In this document: piece after piece, positions 41,082-49,144 of the stretch
Position numbering within the stretch: position 1 is the stretch's first letter
Layout: each line of letters begins with the position of its first letter
Assembly: GCF_009711085.1 (NCBI RefSeq)
Contig: NZ_WMKA01000001.1
Coordinates: forward strand, 25,672-89,671
Direction of reading: 5' to 3'
DNA length: 64,000 nucleotides
From: Cellulosimicrobium composti
Lineage (GTDB): Bacteria; Actinomycetota; Actinomycetes; Actinomycetales; Cellulomonadaceae
Translations under genes and position numbers: made by a program
Notes under the pieces: generated by a model
What the model was told of the DNA's origin: nothing
Database searches by the model: none
The model's input: the letters and a program-made list of their open reading frames with translations, nothing else

Positions 41082-42365
41082 TCACAGCGTGTTCTTGACG
41101 ACCTGCCCTCCCTTGACGATGAGCCTGAAGTTCGTGTCGGGGTCGGCGATCACGGAGAGGTCGGCGAGGGGGTCGCCGTCGACCAGGACCATGTCCGCCC
41201 ACGCACCCTCGGCGATGACGCCCAGCCGTCCGGCGCGGTAGGTGTTCCGCTCGCCCGCGAGCTCGAACAGCTCCGCGTTGCCCGACGTCAGCATCCGCAG
41301 CGCCTCGGCGTTGCTGAAGAACTCGCCCATGCGCGCCGCCATCAGGCTCTGCCGGGCCGCCGACTGCGGCTCGAGCAGCAGGTCGGTGCCCCAGGCGGTC
41401 TTCACGCCGTACTTCCTCGCCCACTCGTACACCTGCTCCGTCCCCGTGCAGATCTGCGCGTTCTTCGCGGCGCGCGCCGGGTCCGGGTAGTGGTGGTCCG
41501 CCTCCGCGAACGGCTGCATCGAGAGCCACGTCCCGGTCTCCCCGACGAGGCGGATCGTGTCCTCGTCCGCCAGGTGACCGTGCTCGATCGACCGGACGCC
41601 GGCGTCGATCGCGCGCCGGATGCCGTCCACGGTGTACACGTGCGTGGCGACGTAGGTCCCGTAGTCGGAGGCGGCCTGCACGGCGGCCTGGATCTCCTCG
41701 GGGGTGTACTGCAGCGTGCTCAGCGGGTCGTACATCGAGGCCGCCCCGCCGCCGAGCGTGAGCTTGATCTGGCTCGCGCCCTGCCGTAGCTGCTCGCGCA
41801 CCGCGGCGAGGACGTGGGGCACGCCGTTGGCGACGCGCGTGAAGTGGAGGTCGTCGGTACGGCTCGGTCGCCCGCCGAACTCCTGGGGCACGTCGTAGAC
41901 GAACGCGAAGTCCGCGTGCCCGGACGTCTGCGAGATCATCGCCTGGCTCGGGAAGATGCGCGGCCCCTCGAACACGCCACGGTCGACGAGCGCCTTGACG
42001 GGCGCCGTGTCGCCGCCCATGTCACGCACCGTCGTGAACCCGCGCAGGAGCATTCGCCGCGCCTCCGCGATGGTGTTGCCGTACAAGGCCCCCGTCGGCC
42101 CCTGGAGGAAATCCATCATCGTGTTGGCGTTGCCCATCAAATGCGCGTGGGCGTCGCTCAGGCCCGGCATGAGAAACTTTCCCGCCCCGTCGATCTCGAC
42201 GACGCCGTCGGACTCGTGACCCCCGACGGGCGACTCCGACACCGCGACGACGTGCTGCCCCTCGACCAGAACGTCCGCATTGTCTAAAGTCTTTTCGCGC
42301 ACGCCGTCGAAGACTCGGACATTCCGAATGATCATTCGCTGGGACGCCGCCGTTGGAGGGCTCAT
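41082..42365 (-). CDS. Metal-dependent amidohydrolase (imidazolonepropionase/prolidase-like)
   Basis: 427 residues. Metal-site motifs of the amidohydrolase barrel are visible: 'LMPGLSDAHAHLMGN' (HxH), 'IKLTLGGGAAS' (bridging Lys), 'YVATHVYT' (His), 'SIEHGHLAD' (His) and 'TAWGTDLLLEP' (Asp). Flanking beta-sandwich segments ('MIIRNVRVFDGVREKTL', 'ADMVLVDGDPLADL') are typical. The substrate may be an acyl-amino acid, dipeptide or hydantoin-like compound; genomic pairing with glutamate decarboxylase hints at release of glutamate, which is speculative. ATG at 42363-42365 follows TAGCAT (42372-42377, minus) by 6 nt, so leaderless. The first ~25 codons use AT-rich codons unlike the neighbourhood. 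It is divergent from a LuxR regulator. Confidence 0.9.
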   Translation of the reverse strand: MSPPTAASQRMIIRNVRVFDGVREKTLDNADVLVEGQHVVAVSESPVGGHESDGVVEIDGAGKFLMPGLSDAHAHLMGNANTMMDFLQGPTGALYGNTIAEARRMLLRGFTTVRDMGGDTAPVKALVDRGVFEGPRIFPSQAMISQTSGHADFAFVYDVPQEFGGRPSRTDDLHFTRVANGVPHVLAAVREQLRQGASQIKLTLGGGAASMYDPLSTLQYTPEEIQAAVQAASDYGTYVATHVYTVDGIRRAIDAGVRSIEHGHLADEDTIRLVGETGTWLSMQPFAEADHHYPDPARAAKNAQICTGTEQVYEWARKYGVKTAWGTDLLLEPQSAARQSLMAARMGEFFSNAEALRMLTSGNAELFELAGERNTYRAGRLGVIAEGAWADMVLVDGDPLADLSVIADPDTNFRLIVKGGQVVKNTL

Positions 42366-42676
42366 GCGGCGATGCTAACCAGCACCTCGGGCGCACCGGA
42401 CGGTGAACCCGCGATTTCCCCCGCTCCCTCACACGGGGCGCCACCCGGCCTTTCACCCGCTCTTTCACCCGGCATTCCCTTTCCTGGACATGCTGACCGG
42501 CATTTCCCGTGGTACGACTGAGTTCCGATGACCGACGTGCGGCCGGGAGGGCCGACCTGGAGGTTGTGACGGACGATGTCGAACGACGTTCGTGACGGCG
42601 GGCGGCGCTGTCCGCACCGTCGTGCGGGGGCCGGGCCAGCGGGCTCGCCGGCCGCTGGCAGGGGGCGAGGGACGCC
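42366..42676. other. Divergent regulatory region between amidohydrolase and LuxR genes
   Basis: 311 bases without a gene. It contains the leaderless promoter of the amidohydrolase, several TTTCACCCG-type direct repeats (42440-42475), two GGCATT(T)CCC copies (about 42471 and 42500), and the palindrome CGAAC-GAC-GTTCG (42580-42592). Local GC is lower than in the coding DNA. Confidence 0.55.
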
Positions 42677-44236
42677 GTGAACCTCAACGACCCCGTCGCG
42701 GCGCGCGCGGCGCTCGAGCAGGCGATGGCCTCCGGCTCGCCCGAGGCGATCGCGGCGGCCGCGATGACGAACCTCTGGCCGCTCTACAGCTCGCACCACG
42801 ACCTGCTCATGCGGGCGGTCGAACGACTCCCGTCACCGGTGCTCGACCGGTACCTCGCGCTCCGCATCGTGCATCCGATGACGCCGCTCCTCGCCCTGAC
42901 CCACCGCCCCTTCAAACCCCTCATCGACCCCGACGAGGCGCGCACCCTGAGCGCGGAGGAGTTCGACTTCCTCGCCGTCGCCCAGATGGTCGCGTTCCGC
43001 CTCAGCGGGGACGTGGCGGCAGCAGCGGTCTGCGCCCAACGTCTCCTGGAGCGACTCGCGAGCGTCGACGCCGAGTGGCACCAGCGGACCGACGGGCCGC
43101 TGTGGTTCGCGCACCTCCAGGTCGGCTCGACGTACCTGCTCTCCGGCGACTCGCGCCGCGCGCTCCTGGAGTTCGCGAGGGCCCGAGAGCTCGGTCGGCA
43201 CTCGATCCAGCCGGACGCGGAGCGGTTCGCGCTGAGCCGTCTCGCTCTCGCCCACGCGCTGCGCGGGTCGCTGGACGACGCGCGGGCCGCGCTCGACGAG
43301 GCGGCGCGCGAGCCCGACCCGTCCCCGGCGCACGAGCGGTCCGTGCAGGCGACCGAGGCCACCACCGAGGCTCTCATCGCCGTCGACCGGATGAGCGATG
43401 ACCTGGAGCTGCGGCTCGCACGGCTCGAGCCGTACCACAGCGTGGAGATGACGTGGCCGTTCACGCTCCTCGCCCGGGCGCGCGCCCTCGTCTCCCAGCA
43501 CCGGCCGAGCGAGGCGATCGAGGTGACCGAGCTCGCTCAGGAGTCGCACCCGCGCCAGCACGGCTCGGTCGCGAACGACATCGTCGCGGCGGTGTCCGTC
43601 GAGGCGCTGCTCGCGATGGGCGACGAGGTCACCGCACGCCGCCTGGCGGACGACCGCGCCCGCTGCGGGCCGATGACCCGTCTCGCCTCCGTCCGGGTCG
43701 ACCTGCACCTGGGCCGTCTCGACGCCGCGACGAGGGACCTGCGGCGACTCGCCGGCGAGTCCCCGCTCGGGCCCCGACTGCACGCCGAGCACGTCATGCT
43801 CTCGGCGTGGCTCGAGCTCGCGCGCAACGGGAGGGTCAGCCACCACACGGCGCTGGCCGTCGCTCGCGCGGCGAGCACGGGCCACGTCCGCCGGCTGATC
43901 GCGTCGATGCCCCGGCAGCTCCTCGACGCGGTCCGCGAACGCCTCGACGACCAGACCGGGCCCCAGCTCGACCGGTCGGTCGACGGCCTCGAGCTGCGCG
44001 ACCTGCCGAACCGCTCGACCCTGACGGAGAGCGAGCGGCGCGTGCTCTACGCGCTGCCGCTCCACAGCACCGTTGCCGACCTGGCGAGCCAGTTCCACGT
44101 CTCGCCGAACACGATCAAGTCGCAGCTCAAGTCCATCTACCGCAAGCTCGGGTGCTCCACGAGGAACGAGGCGATCGAGCTCAGCGCGCTCTTCCTCACG
44201 AACGTGACCGACGACCGCGCCGTCCGGACGTCCTGA
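42677..44236 (+). CDS. LuxR-family transcriptional regulator with tetratricopeptide-like region
   Basis: 519 residues. Residues ~1-430 are all-alpha and read as TPR-like helical repeats ('FAHLQVGSTYLLSGDSRRALLEFARARELG', 'ALAHALRGSLDDARAALDEAAR'), as in MalT/LuxR regulators but without the N-terminal ATPase. The C-terminal HTH is 'LTESERRVLYALPLHSTVADLASQFHVSPNTIKSQLKSIYRKLGCSTRNEAIELS' (about 450-505). GTG at 42677 has GAGGGA 7 nt upstream. Divergent from the amidohydrolase-glutamate decarboxylase genes, it is the natural candidate to regulate them. Confidence 0.9.
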   Translation: MNLNDPVAARAALEQAMASGSPEAIAAAAMTNLWPLYSSHHDLLMRAVERLPSPVLDRYLALRIVHPMTPLLALTHRPFKPLIDPDEARTLSAEEFDFLAVAQMVAFRLSGDVAAAAVCAQRLLERLASVDAEWHQRTDGPLWFAHLQVGSTYLLSGDSRRALLEFARARELGRHSIQPDAERFALSRLALAHALRGSLDDARAALDEAAREPDPSPAHERSVQATEATTEALIAVDRMSDDLELRLARLEPYHSVEMTWPFTLLARARALVSQHRPSEAIEVTELAQESHPRQHGSVANDIVAAVSVEALLAMGDEVTARRLADDRARCGPMTRLASVRVDLHLGRLDAATRDLRRLAGESPLGPRLHAEHVMLSAWLELARNGRVSHHTALAVARAASTGHVRRLIASMPRQLLDAVRERLDDQTGPQLDRSVDGLELRDLPNRSTLTESERRVLYALPLHSTVADLASQFHVSPNTIKSQLKSIYRKLGCSTRNEAIELSALFLTNVTDDRAVRTS

Positions 44237-44310
44237 CGATCCCGTCGGCCCGTGCCGCCCGCGGCCGAGGCACGACGTCTGCGACACGACACAGGCGCCC
44301 CAGGAACGAC

Positions 44311-44342
44311 GAAGGCCCCGGACCGTGAGGTCCGGGGCCTTC
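44311..44342. terminator. Bidirectional hairpin terminator
   Basis: A perfect 14-bp stem (44311-44324 with 44329-44342) and GTGA loop lie between the LuxR gene (+) and tRNA-Ala (-); the tRNA ends 7 bases away. Confidence 0.75.
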
Positions 44343-44348
44343 ACCCGG

Positions 44349-44421
44349 TGGAGCTAGGGGGATTCGAACCCCCGACCTTCTCATTGCGAACGAGACGCGC
44401 TACCAACTGCGCCATAGCCCC
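44349..44421 (-). tRNA. tRNA-Ala (anticodon CGC)
   Basis: On the minus strand: acceptor GGGGCTA/TAGCTCC with one G-U type mismatch, D arm GCGCAGTTGGTAGCGC, anticodon stem TCTCG/TGAGA around loop TTCGCAA (anticodon CGC, reading GCG), T arm GGGGGTTCGAATCCCCC, discriminator A. CCA is not encoded. 73 nt. Confidence 0.95.
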
Positions 44422-44485
44422 TCGAGCGGTGTACAGATTAGCACCCCGAGGGCGGGGTCGTGCAAACCGGCCGCCCTCGGGGGGT

Positions 44486-45760
44486 CTACTGCCCGGCCGC
44501 CCGGCGGCGGGCGAGGATCTCGTTGAGGTCGAGGCCCAGCGTCTCGGTCGAGGGCTTGCGCTCGTCGCCCTCGGCAGGGGTCGGCGCGCCGGACGACGCG
44601 TCGCCGACGGGCACCGTCGCGACCACGGGGTCGGCGGCGGGACGCGCGGACGAGACGACGTCGTCGTCCGTGAGCGGGGCGGGCTCGCGGCGAGGTGCCG
44701 TGGGCTTCATCGTGTACGTCGGCGGCGGCACGGGCACCGGGTCCCAGGCACGGCCCGAGGGCACGTGGTCCTCGGCCGCGGTCCCGGCCTCGGCGGCGTC
44801 GACGACGTCGGCGCGGGCGACGGTCGGCGACGGCTCGTGCGCGGCGTCGCGCGCCGGGGCAGCCTCGCCCGCCGGAGCAGGCTCCTCGGAGCCGGAGCCC
44901 TCGGCCTCCGGCGCGCTCGGCGCGGTCACCGCCTCGCGCGGCGCGGACGCGGGCCCTGCGGAGCGCGCGGCGTCGGCGGTCGCGGCCGCGTTCGCGCGCG
45001 CCAGGTCCTTCGGCGTGACGCGCGGGATCATCTGCGTGCTGACCTGCGAGCCGTGCACGGCGCGACCGGTGACGCGCGGACGCGCACCCCGGGGCGCGGG
45101 CGGCGCACCCAGGACGGTCCCGCGCGCGGCCCGCGCGGCCGCACGACGCTCGGCCAGCCACGCGGCGTCGGAACGCTGCGCCGCGAGCACCGCACGACGG
45201 CCCAGCACGAGCACGAGCCCGAGGAGCGCCGTCGGGACGGCACCTGCCCACCACGGCACGTACCCGAGCGCGGCGACGACCCACACGGCGACGCTCGCGA
45301 GCAGGAGCACGACCGTGAGCGCGAGACGGCGGCGCGCCGCGGCGGCACGCCGCTCGAGGAGGGCGAGGCGGGACTGCTCCGGAGCCGGCTGGCGGCGCGG
45401 CGGTGCCCCGCGCGAGGGTGACGCGCTGACGGTGCTCCCCATGGCGTGCGTTCCCTCCTCGTCGTGCGCCCGGCCCGTGGGCCGGTCCTTCGTGCCCGCG
45501 CCCTCGAGCAGGGCACGACCCCCGTCGCCCGGCCCGGAGGCGATCGACGCGACGGCGGTCACCCCGTCGAGCCGCGCGTCCCACGGGTCGATCCCCCCGC
45601 CGCCCGGGCCGGCGACGGCCAGGACCCGCAGGGAGCCGGAGAAGCGGTCGTCCGTGCGCGCCTCCAGCAGCTGCTGCCGGTGACGCACCCGGTGCGGGAC
45701 GTAGAAGCCGACCCACAGCAGGACCACCGCGAGCGCGACGATCCCCGAGGCCGATTCCAC
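44486..45760 (-). CDS. GlpR/SepX-like actinobacterial membrane protein (cell division/polar growth)
   Basis: 424 residues. An N-terminal membrane helix ('SGIVALAVVLLWVGFYVPHRVRHRQQLLEARTDDRFSGSLRVLAV') matches the start of the Mycobacterium Rv0996 (GlpR) and Streptomyces SepX proteins as I remember them. Two further helices follow at ~135-185 ('LALTVVLLLASVAVWVVAALGYVPWWAGAVPTALLGLVLVL'), then a long disordered Ala/Pro/Glu tail. In Corynebacterium GlpR anchors the gephyrin-like protein Glp at the septum. The gene directly follows rimJ, as Rv0996 follows rimJ. The usual moeA/glp partner is missing from this locus. GTG at 45758-45760 follows TACGGT (45767-45772, minus) by 6 nt (leaderless). Confidence 0.72.
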   Translation of the reverse strand: MESASGIVALAVVLLWVGFYVPHRVRHRQQLLEARTDDRFSGSLRVLAVAGPGGGGIDPWDARLDGVTAVASIASGPGDGGRALLEGAGTKDRPTGRAHDEEGTHAMGSTVSASPSRGAPPRRQPAPEQSRLALLERRAAAARRRLALTVVLLLASVAVWVVAALGYVPWWAGAVPTALLGLVLVLGRRAVLAAQRSDAAWLAERRAAARAARGTVLGAPPAPRGARPRVTGRAVHGSQVSTQMIPRVTPKDLARANAAATADAARSAGPASAPREAVTAPSAPEAEGSGSEEPAPAGEAAPARDAAHEPSPTVARADVVDAAEAGTAAEDHVPSGRAWDPVPVPPPTYTMKPTAPRREPAPLTDDDVVSSARPAADPVVATVPVGDASSGAPTPAEGDERKPSTETLGLDLNEILARRRAAGQ

Positions 45761-45821
45761 ATCACGACCGTAGGCGAGGCGTGCGGCCGCGGTCCGCACG
45801 CTCTCCGGCGTGTCGGGCGGC

Positions 45822-46472
45822 TCAGATGGTCTCGCGCCGCGACGCCTGCCAGCGCGCGAGGAGCCCGTCGGGCACCTCCTCGCTCGTGATGGCGAAGGTC
45901 CGGTGGTCGCGCCAGGCGCCCTGGATGTGCAGGTACCGCTCGCGCACGCCCTCGTCGCGCAGGCCGAGCTTCTCCACGACGCGCAGGCTCGGGCCGTTCT
46001 CGGGGCGGATGTTGATCTCGATCCGGTGCAGGCCGAGGACCGCGAAGCAGTAGTCGGTCGCCATGGCGACGGCCGTCGGGATCACCCCGCGGCCCGCGAC
46101 GTGCTCGCTCACCCAGTAACCGATGCTCGCGCCGCACAGCGAGCCGTAGGTGATGGACGAGACGGTGAGCTGGCCGACGAGCTCGCCGTCCAGCTCGACC
46201 GCGAACGGCAGGGACGACCCGGCGCGCGCCTGGGCGGACAGCACGCGGACGTACTCCGCGAACGTCGGCGGCCCGCCCCCGGAGCCCGGGCGGGGCGACG
46301 TCCCCTCCCAGCGCTCGAGCCACTCGGCGTTCTGCGCGCGCAGGCGCATCCACGCGGTCGCGTCCCGGCGGCGCAGCGGCCGCAGGACGACGGAGCCGCC
46401 CAGCGTGTCGTCCCGCAGCGTCACGGGCCACGGCTTGGCGACGGTCCAGCCGCGCGTGATCTTGTGCGTCAT
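45822..46472 (-). CDS. rimJ: GNAT acetyltransferase, RimJ/RimL type
   Basis: 216 residues. 'TLRDDTLGGSVVLRPLRRRDATAW' begins the GNAT fold; the acetyl-CoA loop is around 'IGYWVSEHVAGRGVIPTAVAMATDYCF', followed by 'HRIEINIRPENGPSLRVVEKLGLRDEGVRERYLHIQGAWRDH'. RimJ acetylates the N-terminus of ribosomal protein S5 in E. coli; actinobacterial members may act on other proteins. ATG at 46470-46472 is chosen because the homologous region begins shortly after; upstream codons have no support. It precedes the GlpR/SepX-like gene, a conserved pairing. Confidence 0.85.
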   Translation of the reverse strand: MTHKITRGWTVAKPWPVTLRDDTLGGSVVLRPLRRRDATAWMRLRAQNAEWLERWEGTSPRPGSGGGPPTFAEYVRVLSAQARAGSSLPFAVELDGELVGQLTVSSITYGSLCGASIGYWVSEHVAGRGVIPTAVAMATDYCFAVLGLHRIEINIRPENGPSLRVVEKLGLRDEGVRERYLHIQGAWRDHRTFAITSEEVPDGLLARWQASRRETI

Positions 46473-46541
46473 CCGGCGGTGAACCGTCCTCGGGCTGTCG
46501 GTCGGCACGGGCGGGCGCCCGTCCCTCGGTGCACAGGGTGA

Positions 46542-46593
46542 CACCACCGGGTGCCCGCGCGCCACCGACCGGTGACGCAGGCACCCGGTGGTG
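46542..46593 (-). terminator. Large hairpin after the GH94 gene
   Basis: 14-bp perfect arms (46542-46555 with 46580-46593) enclose a 24-nt loop that itself can form CACCG-AC-CGGTG. It lies 13 bases after the GH94 stop and separates it from rimJ. Confidence 0.65.
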
Positions 46594-46605
46594 CCGGCCG
46601 TGCTG

Positions 46606-49062
46606 TCAGCCGAGCGTGACGACGACCTTCGCCTCGGTGCCCGCGGGCAGCGCGGGGATCGGCGTCGCCGGGTCGTGCTCGACGCCGTCGACCGTCACGG
46701 ACCGCACGCCCTTCGACACGTGGTCGGGGTTGCGGACCTCGATGTCGTAGACGGCGCCGCGCCACTCGCGGCGCACCTCGAACCCGTCCCAGTCCCTCGG
46801 GATGGACGGGTCGACGACGAGGCCGTCGAGCGCGAGCCGCACACCGAGCACGTACTTGGTCACGGCCGTGTACATCCAGCCGGCCGTGCCGGTGAGCCAC
46901 GGGTTCTGCGCCTTGCCGAACCACTCGTGGTCGCGGCCGTAGAGGAACTGGACGTACGCGTACGGCTCGGCGCCGCGGACCTCGATGTTGTCGTTCTGGT
47001 GGTACGGGAGGATCGCGTCGTAGAACTGGACCGCCTCGTCGCCGCGCCCGAGCAGCGCCTCGGCGATGATCGGCCACGCGTTGGGGTGGGAGAAGATCGC
47101 GGCGTTCTCCTTGATGCCCGGGTACACGCGCGTGACGAACCCGACCGTGTCGTCGACCTTCGTGAACGCCGGCCAGTTGAGGTGGTTGCCGTACTCCGAG
47201 CCGAGGAGCTCGCGGACCGCGTCCATCGACGCCTCGCCGCGCTCCTGGGTCGTGATGCCCGCGATGACGGGCCACGCCTGGTGCTCGAGGAAGATCTTGC
47301 CCTCGTCGTTCTCGGCGGAGCCGATCTTCACGCCGTCGCGCGTGTACCCGCGGATCCACCAGCGACCGTCCCAGAGCTGCGCGTCCGCGACCTTCGCGAT
47401 GCGCTCGCGCTCCGCTGTGAACCGCACGACGTCCGCCTCGGCGCGCTCGTCGCCCGCCGCGGCGAGCGGCTCGGCCACCTCGAGGAAGGCGCCGATCGCC
47501 CACGCGTGGAGGAACGTCACGAGCGACGTCTCGCCGCCGCCCAGGTTGAGGCAGTCGTTCCAGTCGGCGCGCAGTCCCAGCGCCACGCCGTTCTGGCCCA
47601 CCTGCTGCGCGGAGAACTCGAGCGCGCGCACGAGGTGGTCGTAGACCGTCGCGGGCGTGCCCTCGGCGAACGGGATCTCCAGGTCGAGGAACGCGCGGTC
47701 GCCCGTCTCCTTGACGTACTCCACGACCGACGGCACGAGCCACAGGTGGTCGTCCGAGCACGTGTCCTCGAGACCGTGGATGAGGTCCTTCGGGTCGACG
47801 GTCGGCACGATCGTCGGCGACGGGACGTCGGGCAGCTTCTCCGCGTCGGGGTCGAAGGCCTTGGGGTCGAACAGGTGCAGGCCGTAGCCGGCCTCCGTCT
47901 GGGCCCGCAGGAGCTCGACGATGCGCTGGCGCGTCTTCGTCGGGTTCGAGTGGATGACGCTCATGACGTCCTGCGCCGTGTCGCGGTAGCCGAGCCCCGC
48001 ACGACCGCCCACCTCGACGAACGACGCGAACCGCGACCACACGACGCACGTCTCCGCCTGGAGCAGCGTCCACGCGTTGATCATCGTGTTCATGCCCTCG
48101 TGGGGCGTGCGGATGCGCAGCTTGTCCTGCTTGGCGCGCCAGTAGTCGCGCAGGCGCGCGCGCTCGCGGTCGACGGCCGCGACGTCCGAGTACTTCGCCC
48201 GGACCGCGCGCCCGGCCGCGTCGCGCGAGCCGTAGCCGAGCATGAAGACGAGGCGCTTGGTCTCGCCCGGCGCGAGCGTCACCTTGTGCAGCAGCGCGCC
48301 GCAGTGGTTCTGCGTCGTCGCGCTCGCGTTCGAGCCCTCGCCCCGCTCGATCGCGACCGGGTTGCTCTCGGTGCGGTACGGGCCGACGAAGCTGTCGCGC
48401 AGCGAGTCGTACGACGACGGCGTCTCGCTCGACGCGAAGTAGTGGTACGTCCAGGGCTCGTAGTAGAAGTCGTACTCGATGATCCCGTCCTCGTACGAGG
48501 AGCCGGACGCGTAGAGCGACATCTGCAGGTTCTGGTTGTCGATCGTGATCGTGTGGAACGAGAACTCCACGTACGACCCGACGGTGAGCTCGCGCACCTC
48601 GTCCGTCGTGTTGGTGACGCGCACGTCCCACAGCTCGACGTCGTCGTCGAGCGGGATGAAGACCGTCTGCTCGGCGTCGATGCCCTTGTACTCGGCGCGG
48701 AAGGTCGTGTAGCTCAGGCCGTGGCGCGTGGTCCAGCGCCCCGCGCCGCCGGCCGGGTCGAGCTCCTCGCCCGGCCCGACGAACGGCTTGCCCACGGGCT
48801 GCCAGGACACCGACCAGTAGTCGCCGTCCGCGTCGTCGCGCAGGTAGACGTAGTGGCCGGGGCGGTCGAGCGGCACCCCGTTCTGGCGGAAGCGCGTGAT
48901 CCGCCCGTACTGCGAGCTCTTGTGGTACGAGTACCCGCCGCCGTGGTGGGACAGGACCGTGCACATGTCCCGCGTGCCGAGGTAGTTCGTCCACGAGACG
49001 GGGACGTCGGGGCGCTCGACGACGTACTCGTCGTGCGCGGTGTCGAAGTGGCCGTAGCGCAT
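46606..49062 (-). CDS. GH94 disaccharide phosphorylase, closest to N,N'-diacetylchitobiose phosphorylase
   Basis: 818 residues, the normal length. GH94 enzymes split a beta-1,4 disaccharide with phosphate to an alpha-sugar-1-phosphate plus a free sugar in the cytoplasm. From memory the sequence follows Vibrio chitobiose phosphorylase much more closely than Cellulomonas cellobiose phosphorylase: 'RPGHYVYLRDDADGDYWSVSWQPV', 'NHCGALLHK', 'MINAWTLLQAETCVVWSRFASFVEVGGR', 'GLGYRDTAQD', 'IHGLEDTCSDDHLW'. The catalytic region is 'GLRADWNDCLNLGGGE' (Asp500-Asp503). Cellobionic-acid phosphorylase is an alternative specificity. ATG follows 'CCAGAGCAAC', a weak ribosome site. It lies downstream of a GlmU-like/phosphohexomutase fusion, which would use its sugar-1-phosphate product. 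Confidence 0.87.
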   Translation of the reverse strand: MRYGHFDTAHDEYVVERPDVPVSWTNYLGTRDMCTVLSHHGGGYSYHKSSQYGRITRFRQNGVPLDRPGHYVYLRDDADGDYWSVSWQPVGKPFVGPGEELDPAGGAGRWTTRHGLSYTTFRAEYKGIDAEQTVFIPLDDDVELWDVRVTNTTDEVRELTVGSYVEFSFHTITIDNQNLQMSLYASGSSYEDGIIEYDFYYEPWTYHYFASSETPSSYDSLRDSFVGPYRTESNPVAIERGEGSNASATTQNHCGALLHKVTLAPGETKRLVFMLGYGSRDAAGRAVRAKYSDVAAVDRERARLRDYWRAKQDKLRIRTPHEGMNTMINAWTLLQAETCVVWSRFASFVEVGGRAGLGYRDTAQDVMSVIHSNPTKTRQRIVELLRAQTEAGYGLHLFDPKAFDPDAEKLPDVPSPTIVPTVDPKDLIHGLEDTCSDDHLWLVPSVVEYVKETGDRAFLDLEIPFAEGTPATVYDHLVRALEFSAQQVGQNGVALGLRADWNDCLNLGGGETSLVTFLHAWAIGAFLEVAEPLAAAGDERAEADVVRFTAERERIAKVADAQLWDGRWWIRGYTRDGVKIGSAENDEGKIFLEHQAWPVIAGITTQERGEASMDAVRELLGSEYGNHLNWPAFTKVDDTVGFVTRVYPGIKENAAIFSHPNAWPIIAEALLGRGDEAVQFYDAILPYHQNDNIEVRGAEPYAYVQFLYGRDHEWFGKAQNPWLTGTAGWMYTAVTKYVLGVRLALDGLVVDPSIPRDWDGFEVRREWRGAVYDIEVRNPDHVSKGVRSVTVDGVEHDPATPIPALPAGTEAKVVVTLG

Positions 49063-49144
49063 CGTTGCTCTGGTTCCTGTCCTGGGGTGGTCTGGGGGCT
49101 GGGTGCAGGAGGGTGCCGGGTGGGTGCCGGGCGGGGCGCCGGCG

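Noticed and set aside
42580..42592. CGAAC-GAC-GTTCG as the LuxR operator
   Set aside because: Short arms (5 bp) are expected by chance in GC-rich DNA; noted in the intergenic entry but not called as a site.
46606..49062. Classical cellobiose phosphorylase
   Set aside because: The length fits, but the remembered Cellulomonas sequence differs at the diagnostic blocks while Vibrio chitobiose phosphorylase agrees; kept as an alternative specificity only.
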